Assembly (NCBI GenBank): GCA_910576915.1
Contig: CAJTJT010000010.1
Location: 1 to 49,888 of the forward strand
Direction of reading: 5' to 3'
DNA length: 49,888 nt
Source: an uncultured Elusimicrobiales bacterium
GTDB taxonomy: Bacteria; Elusimicrobiota; Elusimicrobia; Elusimicrobiales; Elusimicrobiaceae
Part shown: one piece after another, positions 42,416 through 49,888 of the stretch
Numbering within the stretch: position 1 is the stretch's first letter
Layout: the number at the start of each line of letters is the position of its first letter
The notes under the pieces: model-generated
Database searches by the model: none
Told to the model about the DNA's origin: nothing
Seen by the model: only the letters and a program-made list of their open reading frames with translations
Position numbers and translations under genes: made by a program

Positions 42416-42454
42416 TTGTAAACTCTCTTAAAAAAAAATAAAATTGATAGGAAT
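42416..42454. promoter_or_regulatory. 39-bp divergent promoter region
   Basis: A short AT-rich stretch separates the two divergent units. On the plus strand TTGTAA (42416-42421), 17-base spacer, TAAAAT (42439-42444) is visible, but RNA from it would begin only a few bases before the ATG. On the minus strand TTGTTT-N16-TATCAA overlaps the methyltransferase's first codons. Overlapping promoters are likely; the exact ones are uncertain. Confidence 0.35.
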
Positions 42455-43546
42455 ATGATAACTAAAAACAACGCAAAACTCAACACTCCTTACCGCCGTA
42501 CACGCAAAGACGCGCGCACCATGGCGGACGTGGCGTTTGACGCGCAAAGAATCGCTTTTGCGCCGATCAGCTTTCAGGCCGCGCTTGCCCTGCGCGATTT
42601 GGGAATTTTGGATTTTTTAAATAATACCCCGGCGGACGATAAAACGCTCGCCAAAAAATTAAAACTTTCCCTGTATGCCGTGCAGACGCTGTTGGAAAAC
42701 GGCGTGGCCCTGGATATTGTGGCCAAAGACGAAAAAGGCCTCTATACCCTTACTAAAACGGGCTGGTTTTTACTGTGCGACCCGATGACCCGCGCCAATA
42801 TGGATTTTGTAAACGACGTCTGCTATTTGGGGATGCACTCTTTGCAGGATTCCTTAAAAAAGGGCAAACCCACGGGGTTAAAAGTGTTTGGCAAATGGAA
42901 AACGGTATATGAGGGGCTTTCTAAATTGCCTGCCAAGAACCGCAAAAGCTGGTTTGCGTTTGACCATTTTTATTCCGATATTGCGTTCCCGGAAATTCTG
43001 CCGCTTGTTTTTGAGTTATCGCCTAAACGTATCATGGATATTGGGGCCAACACGGGCAAATGGGCCAAAAAATGTTTGGAGTACGACAAGAACGTCCAAA
43101 TGACACTGGTCGACTTGGCCGGCCAGTTAAACGTGGCCAAAAAGAACCTTAAAAAATACGGCGCGCGGGCGGAATTCTGCGCCGCCAACGTGCTGGACGG
43201 AAAAACCGTTCTCCCCAAAGGGGCGGACGCCGTGCTGATGAGCCAGTTTTTGGACTGCTTTTCCGAAGAGCAAATCGTTTCCATTTTAAAGAAAGTCAAA
43301 GCTGCCGCCGGCAAAAACACACGCATTTATATTTTGGAACCGCTGTGGGACCGGCAGGAATACGAGGCCGCCTCGTTCTGTTTGAACCATACCTCGTTGT
43401 ATTTTACCAACATCGCCAACGGCAACAGCAAAATGTACAGCGCGGCGCAGATGGAAGCGTGTATTAAAAAAGCCGGACTGAAAGTGGAAAAAATGTTCGA
43501 CGGCGTGGGCCGCTTTGCCTACACCTTAATACGCTGTGTGAAATAA
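42455..43546 (+). CDS. SAM-dependent methyltransferase with dimerisation domain
   Basis: Protein of 363 residues. The N-terminal winged-helix-like part (ALALRDLGILDFL..., LAKKLKLSLYAVQTLLENG) resembles the dimerisation domain of O-methyltransferases. The SAM-binding site is MDIGANTGKW (194-203), with VDLAGQ (219-224) as the acidic loop. The His expected of plant-type O-methyltransferases near SQFLDCFSEEQI is not present, so the target atom is uncertain. A methyltransferase in aryl polyene and flexirubin clusters methylates the aryl head. AGGAAT precedes the ATG. The MFS exporter starts 1 base after its stop. Confidence 0.88.
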   Translation: MITKNNAKLNTPYRRTRKDARTMADVAFDAQRIAFAPISFQAALALRDLGILDFLNNTPADDKTLAKKLKLSLYAVQTLLENGVALDIVAKDEKGLYTLTKTGWFLLCDPMTRANMDFVNDVCYLGMHSLQDSLKKGKPTGLKVFGKWKTVYEGLSKLPAKNRKSWFAFDHFYSDIAFPEILPLVFELSPKRIMDIGANTGKWAKKCLEYDKNVQMTLVDLAGQLNVAKKNLKKYGARAEFCAANVLDGKTVLPKGADAVLMSQFLDCFSEEQIVSILKKVKAAAGKNTRIYILEPLWDRQEYEAASFCLNHTSLYFTNIANGNSKMYSAAQMEACIKKAGLKVEKMFDGVGRFAYTLIRCVK

Positions 43547-43547
43547 A

Positions 43548-44933
43548 ATGAAGTTGAAAGCTCCGCACCTGTCCAAAAAATGGATGATTTTTTCCGTTAC
43601 CGCCAACGGGACGTTTATGTCCACGCTGTCGGCGGGGATTGTAAACATCGCGCTGCCTACGATGTCAGGCGAGTTCGGCGTATCCTTGGAAAACATTCAG
43701 CTGGTGGTCAGCCTGTATCTGTTGGTGCTGACTTGCTTTCTGCCCGTTTTTGGGAAACTCTCCGACCTGTACAGCCGCAAATGGATGTATTTGGGAGGGT
43801 TTATCGTCTTTGGCGTTGGCGCGTTACTCGGCGCGGTTTCGGGCAGTTTGGGGATGATGCTTTTTGCGCGCGCGGTGCAGGGAATTGGTTCATCGGCGAT
43901 GATGGCCACCTCACAGGCGCTCATCGCACAAGTGTTTCACGGCGCGTCGCGCGGCAAGGCGTTTGGCGCGATCGGCGCGGTGGTGGCCTGCGGTACGCTA
44001 GCCGGCCCGGCCATTGGCGGGGTGCTGATTCAAACGTGGGGCTGGCCGTCCGTATTTTGGGTATGTATTCCCGTTTGTATTTTGGGCGTTTGGCGCGGAA
44101 TTTATTTGATTCCCCGTTTTAAAGCCGTCAAAAAAATGAAGATGGATTACCTTGGCGCATCGTTTTACACGATTACCAGTTTTGCGTTTTTGTATGCGCT
44201 TAATACGGCTTCGGCCAACGGGTGGACGTCGCCCAAAATTTTGGGCGGGTTCGCGCTTTCCGCGGTGTTTTTTGTGCTGTTTATGCGGCGGGAGAAAACG
44301 TCTAAAAATCCGTTTATGGGCCTTTCTATTTTTCAAATTCCGGCCATTTCCTACGGCTGCGCCGTGGCGGTGCTGGGGTTTACGTCCCTGTTTACCAATT
44401 CCGTTTTGCTCCCGTTTTATCTGACTGACATTATGGGCATGGACCCCATCAAAATCGGTATGCTTATTTTGCCGTTCCCGATTACGCTGGCGATTGCGTC
44501 GGCCGTGTCCGGCGCGCTGTGCGCCAAGTGGCCCGCGCGGATTATTACGACGGCAGGTTTCGTGTTTTTGCTGATTTCCACCTTAATGTTTGCGTTTATC
44601 GGGGACGCTCCCAGCATTTCCTATATCATTTTGGCGCAGCTGATTATGGGGGCGGGCAGCGGTACGTTTCAGGTGCCTAATAACAATACGGTCATCAGCG
44701 CGGCGCCGAAAGGCAAACTGGGCGTGGTGGCGAGCGTTAACGCGCTCTCGCGCAACGTAGGGATGATTATGGGGATTGCGCTGTCGGTCGCCGTGTTTGC
44801 TCTCTTACAGGAGCACTTTTTATCGCTCGGGCTGTCCGCGCGCGACGCGTTTATCGGCGGATACAAATGGGCGCTTTTATTCGGGGCGTTCTGCGCGGTG
44901 GCGGGGGGAATTTTATCCGCCAAGCGGGATTAA
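43548..44933 (+). CDS. DHA2-type MFS multidrug exporter
   Basis: Transporter of 461 residues with about 14 membrane segments. The N-terminus TFMSTLSAGIVNIALPTMSGEFGVSLENIQLVVSLYLL is typical of EmrB/QacA-type proton antiporters, as are GKLSDLYSRKWMYLGGF and the motif GPAIGGVLIQTWGWPSVFW. It probably exports a small molecule, perhaps an intermediate, or gives drug resistance. It is the last gene of a two-gene unit with the methyltransferase. Substrate unknown. Confidence 0.88.
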   Translation: MKLKAPHLSKKWMIFSVTANGTFMSTLSAGIVNIALPTMSGEFGVSLENIQLVVSLYLLVLTCFLPVFGKLSDLYSRKWMYLGGFIVFGVGALLGAVSGSLGMMLFARAVQGIGSSAMMATSQALIAQVFHGASRGKAFGAIGAVVACGTLAGPAIGGVLIQTWGWPSVFWVCIPVCILGVWRGIYLIPRFKAVKKMKMDYLGASFYTITSFAFLYALNTASANGWTSPKILGGFALSAVFFVLFMRREKTSKNPFMGLSIFQIPAISYGCAVAVLGFTSLFTNSVLLPFYLTDIMGMDPIKIGMLILPFPITLAIASAVSGALCAKWPARIITTAGFVFLLISTLMFAFIGDAPSISYIILAQLIMGAGSGTFQVPNNNTVISAAPKGKLGVVASVNALSRNVGMIMGIALSVAVFALLQEHFLSLGLSARDAFIGGYKWALLFGAFCAVAGGILSAKRD

Positions 44934-44956
44934 TTTTTAGCTTAATAAGTACCCAA

Positions 44957-44988
44957 AAGGCCCAGAAAATTGCTGGGCCTTTTTTTTA
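44957..44988 (+). terminator. terminator after the exporter
   Basis: AAGGCCCAG-AAAATTG-CTGGGCCTTTTTTTT stem and T run. Confidence 0.9.
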
Positions 44989-45034
44989 ACAAAAATAGGA
45001 CCTTTTTTTGCTGGTATTTACGGGGATGCTGCTC

Positions 45035-45040
45035 TATAAT
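45035..45040 (+). promoter_or_regulatory. -10 element for the 1315-residue protein
   Basis: TATAAT preceded by TGCTC, 36 bases before the ATG at 45076. No good -35 at 16-18 bases. Confidence 0.4.
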
Positions 45041-45075
45041 AGAAATGTAAGCATCTTCCTATACAGGAGTTGGAT

Positions 45076-48000
45076 ATGTATACATGGTTATCCCGTATTT
45101 TAGCTGTTGTGTTTATGTTTCAGACACTTGCTCCGCAAATGTTGCAGGCAAAAGATACTTACAGCGTTGTAAAGCAGGGCGTTGCAGAAGGAAAAGACCT
45201 TAGATATATACAAAAAATGCGTGAGTTGGACCAAGAATTTCGGGACTGGCGGGCTTTATGGATTAGAGAGGGGGATTTTGATTTAACGAAAGAGGAAGAC
45301 CGGGAAATCTTTACACTGCTGGAAAATCCGCAAATTCAGCGGCTTAAAATGTTAAAAATTTTATGGTTCGACCGGATTTTTTTTGATGGCCGTCACGCAC
45401 AATTATGGGAAACCTACCACTTTCCTCAATTAGCCTATCTTAAAAGCGGGGTCCCTTCGGAAAAATCCGTCTGCAACCTTTATAATGTGATTAAGGATTT
45501 ACATACGGAATCTTCTTGGATGGATCAAGTGGAAGAGCAAATCCGGCAAAAAGAATTTACACAGGCTTACTATGCCGAACAGCAAGGGCAGGCCGGCGCT
45601 TACGAGCAGTGGCTCAGCCACAGCGTATCCGAAGGAAAGCCGGGCCGTTTGTTGGCTGCCAACCTGGCATTTACCCAAGGTATGGAAAACGGTTCCATTA
45701 CCTTAGATGACTTGATAGAGTATATGGACCCCTGGCACTCTTCGGAGGTGAATTTGCAGCATATCATTGTTGCGGCGGAAGTTTGGGGTAACACGTTGGA
45801 CGCTTGGGCCGCCTCTCCGCAGGATTTTGAAAGCGAGGAAGGCGAAGAAGATGAGGAATTAGCCTGGAACGAAGAAGTTTTCAATCGGGCTTTGGATGAA
45901 CTTTTGCTTAAATTACAGCTGCGCATTATCTACCGTTTAGGCCAGCTGAAACCGCTTGCCTACACCTCTGATATAGAAAGTATTAAAGCCGCTGGTACGC
46001 TGCATATTTTGCTGCTTAAAATCAAAAATTTTTATGAAAAGCAAAACCGGCCTAATCCGTTGGAATCGAAATCTTATTCTTGCGGAATTGATTTCTCTGC
46101 CGCCGGACCGTACAGTCCGATGACGGTGTCCGGCCGTTTCTATAAACAGGTGCAGCGGTTCAGCAAATCCGGTCATGACGAAAATTCCGTGGAATACCAG
46201 CAGTTTTTAACGCTGCTGGACTATGCCGTTGCGTATGAAGTTACAAACAATTTCATGGGGAATATTGAATCGTATGTAAAAATTTTAAATGGAACTTTGA
46301 AGAAATATAAATATAAACAACGCCTTTCCCCCGCGTTGGAACATTTGTTTTTGCTTTGGTATGAAAACATCCGTTATAACAACAATAAACAGACGCAGAA
46401 TATTAACGATATTGTTATGATGTTTTCCCAATTCACGGATGAAGAAAAATACGCCCTTCCTACCCGTATTTTTGCGCTGGAAGTCCTCTCTCATATGGCG
46501 TATAACCAAAATAAAGAGCCCATTCGGCAGAATATGGAAGAAGGGTCCTCCTCTTCTTTAGGTTTTTCCCAAACTTTTTATAATTATAATATGTCCGACG
46601 AATGGTTGGCCTATTGGGCTCAGCTGGTAGCCGATATTTACTGCCCGCTGGTATCTACCGGCAGATATTCTATGAAAGATTACGGACTGGATTCATCCCA
46701 AATGAAGTTGCTGGCCGACAAATTGGGAAGCATTTATGCCGGTTTTGTTCGCAAAGGCGGGGCAAGCTTGGAGGGGCCCCAGCTTTGGTCCGCAACGTAT
46801 GATTCTGAGCAATGTACAGTGTCCGTCCTTGGAAATCCCGTCAATATGCTCAAAAAGAAAAAAGAAATGGAAGATGCAATCCTTAGGTTTATAGGAGAAG
46901 CCATCTTTTGGGTGTATGGCGGCGAAATCTTTGCGTTTGTTGGCGTTGCTTTCCGGGTTACGCGCGGTGCGATGCTGGCTTTGCCCAAGGCCGTTAAAGC
47001 GTCCGTTATGGCAAACCGGGGAAGAAAAGGTTTATCTTTTGCCGTAGAAGTACAAAAAGGTGTGCGGATGTCCAATTTATCCAGTAATCTTACCCGCAAC
47101 GGGGTGCGTGTCAGTGCTACCAGAGCGCCGGCAGCTGTAGCGGAAAGACAGGTTGTGCAGGGGAGTACTGTAGGCGGAACCTCCGTTACCGAAACGGTTA
47201 ACCTGACCAGCAACCATGCTTTAAGAAACCAGTACTCTGTATTAAATCCCCGTCGTTGGATCGGTCAGCGTCCGGGGCAAGTGCTGGAGTACCAAGTGGT
47301 TCAGCAAACGCCGGGGTTTGGGCTTAATGTGGGGCGTGTAAGCGGGGCGCATCTGCCGAACGGAATCCATTCTTATCAGGATTGGCGTGTTTTTCGTAAT
47401 AATTTATTTGACGTTACCGGGCAGCGCATGACTTTAAATACCTATTCTTTTGCCGAACAGCAGCTGTTGCGTTCCGAAGCGCTTGTATTGCGTTCTGTTG
47501 ACAAAATGAGCAAATCCGGCGCGTTTGACTTATGGTTCCCCAAGGCAAACGGTGGCTATTACAACATGCGGGGCTTTGCTTCCCAAGAAGAAGCCCAGGC
47601 GGCATTTGCCCAATATTTAGCCAATCCTACGGAAGAATTGTTTATTACTGCCTCGGTGCCCAATAGTGTCCCCGTAGTCAATAGTTTGGGTAATATGGCC
47701 GGCATCCGGGTGTCCGTGCCGGAAGTGGTTTCCGGTACTTGGAAAAACCGCGTTGCCGCCGAAATTTATCAGCCGGTTGATTGGGGCGGGACGGTGAGCA
47801 ACTTGCTTATGCCCCGTTATGTTCCCAGACATATGCCTTTGTTTTCTGCCCCGGGACGCATGTTGAAGGGTACGTTTAACAGTTCCAGTTTTGCTTCTGG
47901 TTTAGCTAATACGACAAAATTTTTCTTAGGTATGGAAGTAGTTGATCGCGCGTTATACCCGTCCTTTAACGGCTGGTTAACTTCCACTGCCGAAGAGGAA

Positions 48001-49023
48001 CAAACGAAGTTGATGGAGCCTTACGCTGCCACCTTTGACCCTCAGCGTTTGCGGGAAGACGAAGAATACCAGGAAGAAATACTTTCTTCTCTGCGGGAAC
48101 AAGGTTTTAGTACGGCTCCGCTGAACCCTATGTATAATGAGGTTATAGGTGCCGCCAACCCGGAACATGCGGGGACCAGTATCACTTTCCCGTTACTGTC
48201 AGCTTGGCATTATTCGTCCAAACTGCCGTTCACTTGGTGGAATTCTCCTTTTGAATCCGAGGGGGCGCGTATTGCGGTGCAAACGCAGGCTCTCCAGTTG
48301 GAGCGCAACCGTTTAACCCGTAAATATACACAAGCGCTGGACCGGCAGGCGGAAGCAAGCGAACAAGAACGGCTTCTCCAAACGGAGGAATATGCCCGGG
48401 ATTTGGTGAACAACTGCCAGCAAGCCATAATAAACCAAAGAGAGGCCTTTGCAATCTATAAGCAAAACTTACCCGGTGAATGGGACGCGGACGAACAAGA
48501 CGTTTTACGGATATTGGATAGATTCCAAACTGAAATCCGCGCGGCCGTCAGTATTGAAAATGTTGACAAAAGAGAAAAACAGTTGGTGCGGGTCCGCAAC
48601 AAATATGAGAAACAATTAGAAAAAAAGATGAAGGCTGTACAATCTAAGATTTATAATGCGGAAAATGAGGGGCTCGAGAAGGAGATTCGCAACTTAAAGC
48701 GGTCGCAAAAAGATATAAGGGAGGATTTGGGTTTCAGGTTGCAGATTGAACCCGAGAAAATCTACGAGGCTCTTATTCCCGAACTTGGTCCTTGGGTAGA
48801 ACGTTACCAGCAGTTTGCGTCCAAATATATACAGCGGTTTGAGACGCTTAAAAAAGATTTCTCGAATAAAAGAGTAGAGAATATCAATAAAACGTATGAT
48901 GATTTTTATGCAGAACAGGGACGCCTTGATAACGAGTTTAATCTGTGGGTATTGCGGGAAGCGGCCCGCAGCAACGAACTGTACCCGGAAGAATCGACGG
49001 AAGTCCCGTCACAGGCGTATTAG
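45076..49023 (+). CDS. 1315-residue exported protein of unknown family
   Basis: Large protein with a signal peptide (MYTWLSRILAVVFMFQTLAPQMLQ/AKD). I do not recognise it. The first 600 residues are helical, rich in Glu, Asp, Tyr, Leu and Trp, like a long alpha-solenoid. Residues about 600-635 hold a hydrophobic stretch (FIGEAIFWVYGGEIFAFVGVAF) that could insert in a membrane. Residues 640-1000 are Ser/Val/Asn-rich and more beta-like. The last 260 residues (from about 1050) are strongly charged with heptad-like spacing, so a coiled coil is likely. Codon choice is slightly more AT-rich than the surrounding genes. AGGAG precedes the ATG; a TTG six bases earlier is less likely. Monocistronic. Confidence 0.65.
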   Translation: MYTWLSRILAVVFMFQTLAPQMLQAKDTYSVVKQGVAEGKDLRYIQKMRELDQEFRDWRALWIREGDFDLTKEEDREIFTLLENPQIQRLKMLKILWFDRIFFDGRHAQLWETYHFPQLAYLKSGVPSEKSVCNLYNVIKDLHTESSWMDQVEEQIRQKEFTQAYYAEQQGQAGAYEQWLSHSVSEGKPGRLLAANLAFTQGMENGSITLDDLIEYMDPWHSSEVNLQHIIVAAEVWGNTLDAWAASPQDFESEEGEEDEELAWNEEVFNRALDELLLKLQLRIIYRLGQLKPLAYTSDIESIKAAGTLHILLLKIKNFYEKQNRPNPLESKSYSCGIDFSAAGPYSPMTVSGRFYKQVQRFSKSGHDENSVEYQQFLTLLDYAVAYEVTNNFMGNIESYVKILNGTLKKYKYKQRLSPALEHLFLLWYENIRYNNNKQTQNINDIVMMFSQFTDEEKYALPTRIFALEVLSHMAYNQNKEPIRQNMEEGSSSSLGFSQTFYNYNMSDEWLAYWAQLVADIYCPLVSTGRYSMKDYGLDSSQMKLLADKLGSIYAGFVRKGGASLEGPQLWSATYDSEQCTVSVLGNPVNMLKKKKEMEDAILRFIGEAIFWVYGGEIFAFVGVAFRVTRGAMLALPKAVKASVMANRGRKGLSFAVEVQKGVRMSNLSSNLTRNGVRVSATRAPAAVAERQVVQGSTVGGTSVTETVNLTSNHALRNQYSVLNPRRWIGQRPGQVLEYQVVQQTPGFGLNVGRVSGAHLPNGIHSYQDWRVFRNNLFDVTGQRMTLNTYSFAEQQLLRSEALVLRSVDKMSKSGAFDLWFPKANGGYYNMRGFASQEEAQAAFAQYLANPTEELFITASVPNSVPVVNSLGNMAGIRVSVPEVVSGTWKNRVAAEIYQPVDWGGTVSNLLMPRYVPRHMPLFSAPGRMLKGTFNSSSFASGLANTTKFFLGMEVVDRALYPSFNGWLTSTAEEEQTKLMEPYAATFDPQRLREDEEYQEEILSSLREQGFSTAPLNPMYNEVIGAANPEHAGTSITFPLLSAWHYSSKLPFTWWNSPFESEGARIAVQTQALQLERNRLTRKYTQALDRQAEASEQERLLQTEEYARDLVNNCQQAIINQREAFAIYKQNLPGEWDADEQDVLRILDRFQTEIRAAVSIENVDKREKQLVRVRNKYEKQLEKKMKAVQSKIYNAENEGLEKEIRNLKRSQKDIREDLGFRLQIEPEKIYEALIPELGPWVERYQQFASKYIQRFETLKKDFSNKRVENINKTYDDFYAEQGRLDNEFNLWVLREAARSNELYPEESTEVPSQAY

Positions 49024-49033
49024 TTTTACATAC

Positions 49034-49063
49034 AAAAAACCCGCTCTTCGGAGCGGGTTTTTT
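49034..49063. terminator. bidirectional terminator
   Basis: AAAAAACCCGCTC-TTCG-GAGCGGGTTTTTT: perfect stem with a UUCG-type loop between convergent genes. Confidence 0.92.
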
Positions 49064-49079
49064 GCGTCTATGGAATGGT

Positions 49080-49496
49080 TTAGTTGATTTCTTTAATTTC
49101 CACGTCAAAGGTCAGTTCTTTGCCGGCGAGCGGGTGGTTGAAATCGAGTACCACTTCTTTATCGGTAATTTCTTTCACTACCGCGCGGAAGGTGTGGCCC
49201 GCGTTGCTGGCGCCCACCATGTCGCCCACTTTCAAATTGTCGGCGCCGCCGATGGCTTCTTTCGGTACGCGGCGGATGGCTTCTTCCAGCACTTTGCCGT
49301 AGCCTTTTTCCGGCGCTACTTTAACGGTTTTTTTGTCGCCCACTTTCATGCCGAGCAGTTCTTCTTCCAGCCCGGGGATGATGTGGCCTGCGCCGTGGGT
49401 ATATTCCAGCGGGCCGCGGCCGGCGGAAGTGTCAGCCACTTTGCCGTCAACCGTCAGAGTGTAATCAAATTTGACTTTGGAACCTTCTTTAATCAT
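49080..49496 (-). CDS. FKBP-type peptidyl-prolyl isomerase, SlyD-like
   Basis: Protein of 138 residues with an FKBP fold split by an insert-in-flap domain, as in SlyD: VKFDYTLTVDGKVADTS at the start, HIIPGLEEELLGMKVGDKK, then the insert (about residues 70-120), and VVLDFNHPLAGKELTFDVEI at the end. The metal-binding His-rich tail of E. coli SlyD is missing, so this is the short form. It speeds proline isomerisation and acts as a chaperone in the cytoplasm. AAGGAGAACAAG precedes the ATG. A minus-strand extended -10 element (TGTTACAAT, 49540-49548) is the probable promoter. Confidence 0.93.
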   Translation of the reverse strand: MIKEGSKVKFDYTLTVDGKVADTSAGRGPLEYTHGAGHIIPGLEEELLGMKVGDKKTVKVAPEKGYGKVLEEAIRRVPKEAIGGADNLKVGDMVGASNAGHTFRAVVKEITDKEVVLDFNHPLAGKELTFDVEIKEIN

Positions 49497-49539
49497 CTTG
49501 TTCTCCTTTTTCGCCCGCTTGTGTTGGGCAGTATGCTAT

Positions 49540-49548
49540 ATTGTAACA
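49540..49548 (-). promoter_or_regulatory. extended -10 promoter for the isomerase gene
   Basis: TGTTACAAT on the minus strand, 43 bases before the start codon. Confidence 0.4.
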
Positions 49549-49608
49549 GTTTTGGCCCGGGCTGTGTAAAATGAAAATTTTTTGGATAAGATTTTCTTCT
49601 TGTCGTTT

Positions 49609-49641
49609 GCAGAGTCCTTAACCCGTCTATAAAATCTGCTG
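49609..49641. repeat. partial copy of the downstream palindrome arm
   Basis: GCAGAGTCCTTAACCCGTCTATAAAATCTGC-type stretch; it shares CCTTAACCCGT.TATAAAAT with 49681-49700 and has short GCAGA/TCTGC ends that pair. It looks like a partial direct copy of the same repeat family. Confidence 0.5.
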
Positions 49642-49675
49642 TATTGCCTTTTGTGTCGTTAGTGTTGCCGTTGAT

Positions 49676-49793
49676 GCAGGCCTTAACCCGTTTATAAAAT
49701 CCGTTCCGTACGGAGAAAGCATTTTATTTGTCCGAGCCGTAGGCGAGTGGTAAAATGCGCCGTACGGAACTGGATTTTATGGGTACGGCCTGC
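49676..49793. repeat. 118-bp long palindromic repeat
   Basis: The left arm 49676-49713 pairs with 49760-49793 (GCAGGCC...AAAATCC..TTCCGTACGG and its complement, with a few gaps). An inner pair GCATTTTA/TAAAATGC sits around GTCCGAGCCGTAGGCGAGTGG. There is no open frame. It is typical of a non-coding mobile or REP-like element capable of a long hairpin. Confidence 0.6.
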
Positions 49794-49806
49794 GAGTTTT
49801 TTGCTT

Positions 49807-49828
49807 ACTTTTTGTCGATACAAAAAGT
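49807..49828. repeat. perfect 9-bp inverted repeat
   Basis: ACTTTTTGT-CGAT-ACAAAAAGT. It lies right after the 118-bp palindrome. The remaining bases to the window end (49829-49888) show no gene. Confidence 0.55.
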
Positions 49829-49888
49829 CGTGCATTACTTTGGGGCATGTCCTAAACAGTGTGGCTTAAACTAGTCTAATGAGCGCGG

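Larger units (their letters stand above)
29099..44933. other. aryl polyene/flexirubin-type biosynthetic gene cluster
   Basis: Seventeen minus-strand genes (29099-42415), most overlapping by 4-13 bases or separated by a few bases, plus two divergent plus-strand genes. Together they give starter activation (AMP ligase), type II PKS elongation (two KS, a KS-like partner, two ACP), beta-carbon processing (KR, two DH), chain release or transfer (thioesterase, two acyltransferases, GT2) and export (MMPL, LolA-like, two lipoproteins). This set is what is known from aryl polyene and flexirubin pathways of Gram-negative bacteria, whose pigments sit in the outer membrane and protect against oxidants. 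An aromatic ammonia-lyase is absent from the window. Confidence 0.8.

Overview
The window looks like a piece of a Gram-negative chromosome with about 50-55% GC (estimated by eye). It most resembles a gut-associated Elusimicrobiota. The support is indirect: a type IV pilin-like protein with the GFTLIELLVVVLIIG signature, several very large or unfamiliar exported proteins, and a full diderm envelope kit (porin-like barrels, LolA-like and LpxL-like proteins, lipoproteins). The phylum is inferred; no rRNA gene or ribosomal marker is present. I saw no tRNA, CRISPR array, prophage or transposase.

Layout. 1-418 is the ragged 5' end of an unrecognised minus-strand gene. 509-8276 is a bacterial alpha-2-macroglobulin and PbpC pair (envelope defence and repair). 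8277-9205 holds a terminator, a cluster of palindromic repeats and a pilin gene whose leader peptide is partly encoded by those repeats. 9266-14268 is mostly central metabolism: class II aldolase on the minus strand, then divergently an M42 aminopeptidase, a transketolase-like enzyme and a PPC/DUF296 protein. 14581-19211 is envelope material: a porin-like barrel, a SIMPL protein, a lipocalin-like lipoprotein, a small ORF followed by an attenuator-like terminator, an unfamiliar secreted protein that may have an ADP-ribosyltransferase-like fold, and a second barrel. 19226-22972 has an AlaX-like editing protein, pyruvate kinase and a periplasmic 5'-nucleotidase-like enzyme. 23412-28807 has an organophosphate-type MFS carrier and a 1285-residue protein joining a signal peptide and long helical exported region to an MFS-like membrane domain.

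29099-44933 is the most notable block. A tightly overlapping minus-strand operon of 17 genes has the parts of an aryl polyene/flexirubin-type type II polyketide pathway: ketoreductase, two ketosynthases, a cysteine-less ketosynthase-like partner, two acyl carrier proteins, two hot-dog dehydratases, an AMP-forming ligase, a thioesterase, PlsC-like and LpxL-like acyltransferases, a GT2 glycosyltransferase, and an export set (MMPL pump, LolA-like carrier, DUF3261 lipoprotein, one further lipoprotein). Divergent from it, only 39 bp away, are a methyltransferase and a DHA2-type MFS exporter. No aromatic ammonia-lyase, the usual source of the aryl starter, is visible in the window.

45076-49023 encodes a 1315-residue exported protein I do not recognise. 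An FKBP-type prolyl isomerase follows on the minus strand, and 49600-49888 holds a 118-bp palindromic repeat and other inverted repeats. Most transcription units end in clear Rho-independent terminators, several placed to serve convergent genes.
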